Of a stretch of 6,241 nucleotides of DNA, positions 1 through 4,695 are shown piece after piece; the first letter of the stretch is position 1; the number at the start of each line of letters is the position of its first letter. The position numbers were made by a program, and so were the translations under genes. Origin of the DNA: Campylobacterales bacterium (lineage in GTDB: Bacteria; Campylobacterota; Campylobacteria; Campylobacterales; Arcobacteraceae); assembly GCA_016784825.1 (NCBI GenBank), contig JADHTT010000057.1, positions 1 through 6,241 of the forward strand, written 5' to 3'. Below the pieces are notes generated by a model that saw nothing but the letters and a program-made list of their open reading frames with translations, had not been told where the DNA came from and made no database searches.

Positions 1-149
1 GTAGAATGATGCCAAATCTTGGTATTACGGCAGAAGAGGCTAAAGGTTTAGTAGCATTCTTAAAACATATGAGTTCAATCGATACAAATGGTTTCCCAAG
101 AAACTTTGCTAAAAAAGATTTAACTCTTAGAGAGAAAAAGGCTAACTAA
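1..149 (+). CDS. norC: Nitric oxide reductase subunit C (NorC), C-terminal fragment
   Basis: Only the last 48 codons are in the window; the reading frame starts at base 3 and stops with TAA at 147-149. The fragment begins RMMPNLGIT, continues with a helix containing LVAFLKHM and then IDTNGFPRNF. This matches the end of NorC, the membrane-anchored cytochrome c that passes electrons to NorB. In that family the Met directly before Pro-Asn is the distal ligand of heme c, here the Met at 9-11. The CXXCH motif and the N-terminal membrane anchor lie upstream of the window and cannot be checked. The stop shares its last base with the norB start (TAATG), so the two are probably translationally coupled, as expected for subunits of one complex. 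The identity rests on the short motif plus the adjacent norB, and is fairly secure. Confidence 0.88.
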   Translation, partial: RMMPNLGITAEEAKGLVAFLKHMSSIDTNGFPRNFAKKDLTLREKKAN

Positions 150-1549
150 TGGCAAATAATTTAAAGTGGGAATCACAAAAACTAGCTACTTGGTATTTTA
201 CAGTTGCGGCTGTATTATTTGGTGCTCAATTGTTAATGGGTCTGATTGCAGCTACGCAATTTCTATACCCAGCTTTCTTATTTGAGCTATTTGACTTCTC
301 TGTTGCAAGAATGGTACATATTAATGCCCTTGTAGTATGGATGTTATATGCAATGATCGGTTCTGTTTACTGGCTATTACCAGAAGAAACTGGTATTGAA
401 ACAGTAGGAATTGGTATTGGTAAACTATTATTCTGGATATTAACTGCAGCTGTTACAGTTGTTGTATTAGTATATATCTTAGTTCAAGTTGGACCAGCTG
501 ATCAATCAACTATCTGGTTTATTCACGAAGGTAGAGAATATATTGAAGCTCCAAGATGGGCTGATATTGGTATTGTTGTAGTTGTATTAGGTTTCTTAGG
601 AAACGTATTCTTAACAGCTATAAAAGGTGAAAGAACAGGAATTATGACAGTTCTTATCGCTGACTTAATTGCACTTGCTGGATTATATCTTGCTGGTATG
701 GGTTATACAGATAATATCTCTATGGACCAATTCTGGTGGTGGTGGGTAATTCACCTATGGGTTGAAGCTACTTGGGAAGTATTTGTTGGTTCTTTAGCAG
801 CATTTGGTCTTATTAGATTAATTGGTGCAAGTAGAGAAACAGTTGAGATGTGGCTATGGATTGAGGTAGCTATGCTATTTGGATCTGGTATCTTAGGTCT
901 TGGTCACCATTACTTCTGGATCGGTACACCTGAGTACTGGTGGGAAATTGGTGCACTATTTAGTTCACTAGAACCATTACCATTAGTTGCTATGTTCGTT
1001 CACGTTACATATGACTGGGGTAGAGAAAGTGGTGCTGGACAAGAAGTATCTAATTCACCTGCATTAGCTTGGTTCTTTACAAATGCGTTTGGTAACTTCC
1101 TTGGTGCTGGTATATGGGGATTCTTCCATACACTACCACAAGTAAATATCTATACACACGGTACACAGTTTACATCTGCGCACGGTCACTTAGCATTCTA
1201 TGGTGCATATGCAACTATCTTAATAGGTATGTTCTATATTGCTGTACAAGGTACAAACAATATTAAACAACTTAAAGCAACATTTGATTCTAAGATGGCT
1301 ATTGTATTAATTACACTTGGTGTATTTGGTATGACTGTTGCACTTACAATTGCAGGTTATGGACAAGTATTAGTTGAAAGAGCACAAATGGGTGCTACTT
1401 GGGAAGCATTCTTTATTTCTCAAGATACACTATGGTTTGTTCAAGGTCTTGGATGGAGACTTGCAATGGGTGTTGTAACTCTAGTTGGTTTTGTTTATCT
1501 TATTAAAGATTTACTATCAACTGGTAAAAATCCAATCCACGTAAGATAA
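149..1549 (+). CDS. norB: Nitric oxide reductase subunit B (cNorB), catalytic subunit
   Basis: This is the catalytic subunit of cytochrome c-dependent nitric oxide reductase, reducing 2 NO to N2O in the inner membrane. The 466 residues are the usual length for cNorB, and the protein is hydrophobic throughout, with about 12 membrane spans expected for the family. All expected metal ligands are visible: H57 and H347 for low-spin heme b, H345 for heme b3 (motif SAHGHLAFYG), and H202, H253 and H254 for the non-heme FeB. The FeB-site glutamate E206 (in HLWVE) and the second conserved glutamate E275 (in LEPLPL) are also present. There is no quinol-oxidising N-terminal extension of the qNor type, which agrees with norC directly upstream. 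The start is set by the TAATG overlap with norC and an AAGG at 138-141, seven bases upstream. Isoleucine is coded almost only by ATT/ATC, as expected for a well-expressed gene. The call is secure. Confidence 0.97.
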   Translation: MANNLKWESQKLATWYFTVAAVLFGAQLLMGLIAATQFLYPAFLFELFDFSVARMVHINALVVWMLYAMIGSVYWLLPEETGIETVGIGIGKLLFWILTAAVTVVVLVYILVQVGPADQSTIWFIHEGREYIEAPRWADIGIVVVVLGFLGNVFLTAIKGERTGIMTVLIADLIALAGLYLAGMGYTDNISMDQFWWWWVIHLWVEATWEVFVGSLAAFGLIRLIGASRETVEMWLWIEVAMLFGSGILGLGHHYFWIGTPEYWWEIGALFSSLEPLPLVAMFVHVTYDWGRESGAGQEVSNSPALAWFFTNAFGNFLGAGIWGFFHTLPQVNIYTHGTQFTSAHGHLAFYGAYATILIGMFYIAVQGTNNIKQLKATFDSKMAIVLITLGVFGMTVALTIAGYGQVLVERAQMGATWEAFFISQDTLWFVQGLGWRLAMGVVTLVGFVYLIKDLLSTGKNPIHVR

Positions 1550-1560
1550 GGAGATAAATT

Positions 1561-1716
1561 ATGTTATTTGAACCATTCACGGATATAGTGCCTAGTTTCT
1601 TCGGAACTTTGAACCAATATCCAATGCTATTAACAATCTTCCTTCACACTGTGATTGTAATTCCAATGTTCTGGATTTACTCGCAAGAGAAAGAAAGATT
1701 AGAAAACGAAGCTTAA
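1561..1716 (+). CDS. Small single-span membrane protein, unknown function
   Basis: This 51-residue reading frame lies 11 bases after the norB stop. Its Shine-Dalgarno sequence AAGGAG (1548-1553) overlaps the norB stop codon and sits seven bases before the ATG, so it is almost surely translated and probably coupled to norB. The protein starts MLFEPFTDIVPSF, has one hydrophobic segment at about residues 21-41 (containing H29, P35 and W38), and ends in a charged tail, QEKERLENEA. The charge pattern suggests a single-pass inner-membrane protein with a short hydrophilic C-terminus. I do not recognise a family. Its position as the last gene before the intergenic hairpin suggests a role with the NO reductase, such as a small accessory or assembly subunit comparable in size to the small subunits of heme-copper oxidases. 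That role is inference from position only. Confidence 0.8.
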   Translation: MLFEPFTDIVPSFFGTLNQYPMLLTIFLHTVIVIPMFWIYSQEKERLENEA

Positions 1717-1730
1717 TATAAGCTAAGTAT

Positions 1731-1766
1731 AACTGATTAGATTTTTTTATTAAAATTTAGTCAGTT
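1731..1766 (+). terminator. Imperfect hairpin after the nor genes, possible weak terminator
   Basis: The arms 1731-1745 and 1752-1766 can pair over 15 bp, with two G-U wobbles at 1737/1760 and 1740/1757, around a six-base loop. The outer pairs spell AACTGA/TCAGTT. Only a short, broken T run (TTTCTT) follows, so any termination would be weak or partial. The hairpin lies 14 bases after the small membrane protein gene and its 3' arm touches the extended FNR-type site. It could instead stabilise the 3' end of the nor transcript. Confidence 0.45.
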
Positions 1767-1786
1767 TCTTGATGTATATCAAGAAA
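1765..1786 (+). promoter_or_regulatory. FNR/CRP-family binding site upstream of nirS
   Basis: The core at 1769-1782 is TTGAT-GTAT-ATCAA, an exact match to the FNR consensus TTGAT-N4-ATCAA. The symmetry extends to 9-bp perfect arms (1765-1773 and 1778-1786). The centre (1775.5) is 41.5 bases upstream of the transcription start predicted from the TATAAT box at 1805-1810. That is the canonical spacing of a class II FNR-activated promoter. FNR, DNR and NNR regulators share closely similar half-sites, so the sequence cannot say whether the regulator senses oxygen or NO. The nirS gene downstream fits either. Confidence 0.88.
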
Positions 1787-1804
1787 AGTTGAAATTATAT
1801 CTAT

Positions 1805-1817
1805 TATAATTTTTATG
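1805..1817 (+). promoter_or_regulatory. -10 box and predicted start of the nirS transcript
   Basis: A perfect TATAAT stands at 1805-1810, which puts the start of transcription near 1817 and gives a leader of about 29 bases before the ATG at 1846. The normal -35 position (around 1782-1787, AGAAAA) does not resemble TTGACA. This fits a promoter that depends on an activator bound at the overlapping FNR-type site. Confidence 0.75.
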
Positions 1818-1845
1818 TTGATATTTCAATTTAAGGAGAGAAAAA

Positions 1846-3468
1846 ATGAAATTAACAAGATTAATGATGAGTACAGTTGCAGCAGCAGCTATCGTTACAG
1901 GTGCGTCAGCTTTTGATGTAGAAGAAGTTTTTGAAAAAGATTGTCAAGGTTGTCATGGACCTAAGCATCAAGGTGGTGTTGGTTCTGATATTAGACCTGC
2001 AGTTATAAAAGATAAAAATGCTTATGAGATGGCTGATGTTATCTTAAATGGTAAGCCTGGTACTGCTATGCCTCCATTTAAAAAAGGTGAATCAATTGGT
2101 CATGAGTTCTCTAAGAACGAAGCGGCTGCAATGGTTGACTACTTACAACACTTCAAAGGTAAGAAAGAAATGGTTCTTACTTTAGATAACGTTAAAAAAG
2201 GTTATAGAGTTCTTAATGATAGAATGAAACTTCTTAAAGAATTCCCAACTGCTGCTGATGTAGCTAAAGTAACTGATATTTGTTTCGTAACTGAAAGAGA
2301 TGCTTCTAAAGTAACATTCCTAGATGGTACAAAAGGAACTAAACTTTCTACTCACCCAGCTGGATTCGCAGTTCACGTAACAGTAACTAATAAAAGAATG
2401 CCAAGATATGCATATTCTATCTCTAGAGATGGTCTTTTAACAATGTTCGATTTAGCTTCTAAAGGTCAGCAAAAAATTGCTGAGTGTAGAGTTGGTGATG
2501 AGTCTAGAGGACTTGCAGTATCTCCAGATGGTAAATATGTAATGGCTGGTAACTACACTCCAGGTGGAGCTATTTTACTTGACGCTATGACACTAGAGCC
2601 ACTTAAAGTTTACCCTACTTCGTCTGTAATTAACAACGAAGGTAACATTGAGTCTTCAAGAGTTGCATCTATTGCTGATACTCCATATGGACCTTACTTT
2701 GCATTTGCACTTAAAGATGCTGGTCACGTTTATATCGTAGATTACTCTAAACCAGACTTCCCAGTAGTTGGTGATATTCCAAATATTGGTAACATTCTTC
2801 ATGATGCATTCCTAAATGAAGGTAAAGAGATCGGTAGATACTACATGATTGCTTCTCAAGGTTCTGATGTTGTTGGTATCGTTGACTTTAAAACTAAAAC
2901 TTTAGCTGCTAAAGTTTATACTGGTGCTGGATCTAAGCCTCACCCAGGTCAAGGTTCATCTTGGTATAACCACGAGTATGGTCAAGTTCATGCAACAGTT
3001 AATATGAATGTTGGTCAAGTTACTATTTGGGATAACAACTGGGACGTTGTTAGACACATACCAACTGGTGGTGGAGCATTATTCGTAGGTACTTCTGAGC
3101 ATACTCCATGGATCTGGGCAGATAACGTACTTGGTGGATCTTCAAACTGGAATCAAGTTCACTTAATTAATAAGCAACACTTAGAAGTTGATAGAATTAT
3201 CCATGTTGGTAAAGATCAAGGTAAGTTAACTAAAGCTGATGGTACAATAATTGAAACTTGGGATGTTCCACATTCTGATGTTCAACCAAGAATCCTTCAT
3301 GCTGAGCCAGCTAACCACGGTAACTGGACTATGATTTCTGAGTGGAATACTGGTAGAATCGGTATCTATGAAGCTAAAACTGGTAAATTTGTTAAGTACA
3401 TCACTGGATTAACTACTCCAACGTTTACTTACTCAATCGAGCATAGACAAACAATACCTGGTGCTTAA
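1846..3468 (+). CDS. nirS: Cytochrome cd1 protein, probable nitrite reductase NirS (NirN-like features)
   Basis: The likely role is periplasmic reduction of nitrite to nitric oxide. A signal peptide (MKLTRLMMST... to ASA, cleavage after about residue 22) precedes a short cytochrome c domain with CQGCH at 33-37 and a probable distal Met at M75 (TAMPPF). Residues from about 143 to the end form the eight-bladed heme d1 propeller. H177 (FAVHV) matches the d1 axial ligand. H319 (ILHD) and H366 (KPHPGQG) match the two catalytic histidines of NirS (H327 and H369 in Pseudomonas aeruginosa). The 540 residues are close to normal, but the segment between signal peptide and CXXCH is only about 10 residues, so the NirS arm carrying Tyr10 is absent. 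The region around H485 (LHAE) and the C-terminus (IEHR) look to me more like NirN, the dihydro-heme d1 dehydrogenase. Both catalytic histidines, the place next to norCB and the dedicated FNR-type promoter favour NirS. AAGGAG at 1833-1838 fixes the start. Confidence 0.8.
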   Translation: MKLTRLMMSTVAAAAIVTGASAFDVEEVFEKDCQGCHGPKHQGGVGSDIRPAVIKDKNAYEMADVILNGKPGTAMPPFKKGESIGHEFSKNEAAAMVDYLQHFKGKKEMVLTLDNVKKGYRVLNDRMKLLKEFPTAADVAKVTDICFVTERDASKVTFLDGTKGTKLSTHPAGFAVHVTVTNKRMPRYAYSISRDGLLTMFDLASKGQQKIAECRVGDESRGLAVSPDGKYVMAGNYTPGGAILLDAMTLEPLKVYPTSSVINNEGNIESSRVASIADTPYGPYFAFALKDAGHVYIVDYSKPDFPVVGDIPNIGNILHDAFLNEGKEIGRYYMIASQGSDVVGIVDFKTKTLAAKVYTGAGSKPHPGQGSSWYNHEYGQVHATVNMNVGQVTIWDNNWDVVRHIPTGGGALFVGTSEHTPWIWADNVLGGSSNWNQVHLINKQHLEVDRIIHVGKDQGKLTKADGTIIETWDVPHSDVQPRILHAEPANHGNWTMISEWNTGRIGIYEAKTGKFVKYITGLTTPTFTYSIEHRQTIPGA

Positions 3469-3479
3469 TAGTATCTAGT

Positions 3480-3506
3480 AATTGAATTGTATATTACAAT
3501 TCAATT
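3480..3506. repeat. Perfect 12-bp inverted repeat after nirS
   Basis: Arms at 3480-3491 (AATTGAATTGTA) and 3495-3506 are exact reverse complements around the three-base spacer TAT. The repeat starts 12 bases after the nirS stop and lies just before the main terminator. No T run follows, so it is not a classical terminator itself. It may be an RNA stem protecting the 3' end of the nirS message or a binding site for a dimeric regulator of the next gene. The sequence does not decide between these. Confidence 0.75.
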
Positions 3507-3512
3507 GCACTT

Positions 3513-3547
3513 AAAAAGGTAGGAAGTTAATCTTTCTACCTTTTTTT
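3513..3547 (+). terminator. Intrinsic terminator of nirS, possibly bidirectional
   Basis: Arms 3513-3526 and 3532-3545 pair over 14 bp with a single G-U wobble (3523/3535) and the loop TTAAT. A run of seven T (3541-3547) forms and follows the 3' arm. The 5' arm starts with five A, so the reverse complement also has a T run and could stop transcription from the other side. It separates the nirS unit from the cytochrome unit that begins at 3580. Confidence 0.9.
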
Positions 3548-3579
3548 ATATCTAATATAAAACCACATAAGGAAACATT

Positions 3580-4695
3580 ATGAAAATCATAAGCTTATTA
3601 CTACTACTTTTAGTGTCTATAAATGCAAAATATTTAGATACGCAAAGCTGTAAAGAATGTCATGATATGATCCACTATGAACACACAACATCAATGCATC
3701 ACAAGTCTTCAATATTTCAAGATAGTTTACATAATAAAATTAAAGCAAAAGTATCTCCAAATAAATATAGTTGTGCACTATGTCATACTCCAGGTGCATC
3801 AAATATAAGAGCACTAGTTACTGGTAAAGAACAACCAGATTCAAAAGATATTACACAAGCAGATGGAGTATCATGCTTTTATTGTCATCAGATTACACGA
3901 GTATTGGAATTAAAACATAAAAATATAAACTTCTATAACTATAAAGGTGAAAATAAGCCTAGATTTTTAGGAAATCTAAAAAATGCTGATGTTAGTGATA
4001 AGCATTATAGTGAATCTAATAAAATATATGAGAATTCTCAAGTTTGTATGGGCTGTCATGGTAAAAAATATAATAAACAACAAGTACAAATATGTAATGG
4101 ATACAATGAATTTAATAAAACTAGTGATTGTATAGGGTGTCATATGCCTAAAGCACCAGGTGGTGTAACTAAACTAAATAAAAAAGGCAGAGAAGAATAT
4201 ACATCACATGAGTTCTTAGGTATTAGATCAGATAAAATGGTTAAAAAAGCCGTAGATTTACATTTAGCAGCCACTAAAGGTAGCGATACACTAGAACTAA
4301 CTATTAAAAATAAAATGGGACATAGTATTATTATGCAACCAATGAGGTTAAAATATATACATACTACTATTACACGAGATGATAAGATTATATGGTCAAA
4401 CTTTAAAGACAATCCAATGGAAGATAAAGAAGCAACATTTACAATTTTATTTAGCGATAAAGATGGTAAAAAATCAACTCCAGCTGCTGCACATGGATAT
4501 AAGTTTAATAATAATCTAAAAGCAAATGAAATAAAGACTATAACTTATAATATACCTACTTTAAAAACAGGTGATATCATAGAATCAACTTGGATTAGCT
4601 ATATAGTAAGACCTACATTAGCAAATAAGCTTCAACTTGAAGATGAATTTATAAAACAATACAAAGGTAAGTCTGTGACAATAGAGGTAAAATAA
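3580..4695 (+). CDS. Exported pentaheme cytochrome c
   Basis: This is a periplasmic multiheme cytochrome c, probably involved in electron transfer; the redox partner is not known. A signal peptide (MKIISLLLLLLVSINA, cleavage near residue 16) is followed by five CXXCH motifs: CKECH 24-28, CALCH 65-69, CFYCH 99-103, CMGCH 156-160 and CIGCH 184-188. The context GVSCFYCH and the later TSHEFLGIRSDKM are typical of the cytochrome c554-like multiheme superfamily. H35, H40, H41, H142 and H210 are candidate distal ligands. About 185 residues after the last heme motif contain none and look beta-rich, including NKMGHSI, which resembles the NxxGHxxP stretch seen at the end of other multiheme cytochromes. 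The start follows AAGGA (3569-3573). It has its own unit after a strong terminator and overlaps the siroheme reductase gene by one base. It is not the pentaheme NrfA nitrite reductase: there is no CXXCK and the heme spacing differs. Confidence 0.88.
   Translation: MKIISLLLLLLVSINAKYLDTQSCKECHDMIHYEHTTSMHHKSSIFQDSLHNKIKAKVSPNKYSCALCHTPGASNIRALVTGKEQPDSKDITQADGVSCFYCHQITRVLELKHKNINFYNYKGENKPRFLGNLKNADVSDKHYSESNKIYENSQVCMGCHGKKYNKQQVQICNGYNEFNKTSDCIGCHMPKAPGGVTKLNKKGREEYTSHEFLGIRSDKMVKKAVDLHLAATKGSDTLELTIKNKMGHSIIMQPMRLKYIHTTITRDDKIIWSNFKDNPMEDKEATFTILFSDKDGKKSTPAAAHGYKFNNNLKANEIKTITYNIPTLKTGDIIESTWISYIVRPTLANKLQLEDEFIKQYKGKSVTIEVK

Noticed and set aside
1741..1755. The T run at 1742-1748 as the U tract of a terminator
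   Set aside because: No stable stem ends directly before it; these bases are better explained as part of the stem and loop of the 1731-1766 hairpin.
3480..3506. The inverted repeat read as a second FNR-type site
   Set aside because: The inner half-sites are TTGTA and TACAA with a three-base spacer, not TTGAT-N4-ATCAA, so the match to the FNR consensus is poor.
3547..3579. A possible -10 box (TATAAA at about 3556-3561) for the pentaheme cytochrome gene
   Set aside because: The region is nearly all A and T, several overlapping hexamers score equally, and the -35 position would fall inside the terminator, so no promoter can be placed with confidence.
4140..4412. A 90-codon open frame on the minus strand inside the pentaheme cytochrome gene
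   Set aside because: It lies wholly within a well-supported gene, its hydrophobic, low-complexity translation is what antisense of AT-rich lysine-rich coding gives, and it matches no family I know.
3580..4695. Pentaheme cytochrome as the NrfA ammonia-forming nitrite reductase
   Set aside because: NrfA has a CXXCK or similar catalytic heme motif, about 450-500 residues and a different heme spacing; here all five motifs are CXXCH and lie in the first half of a 371-residue protein.
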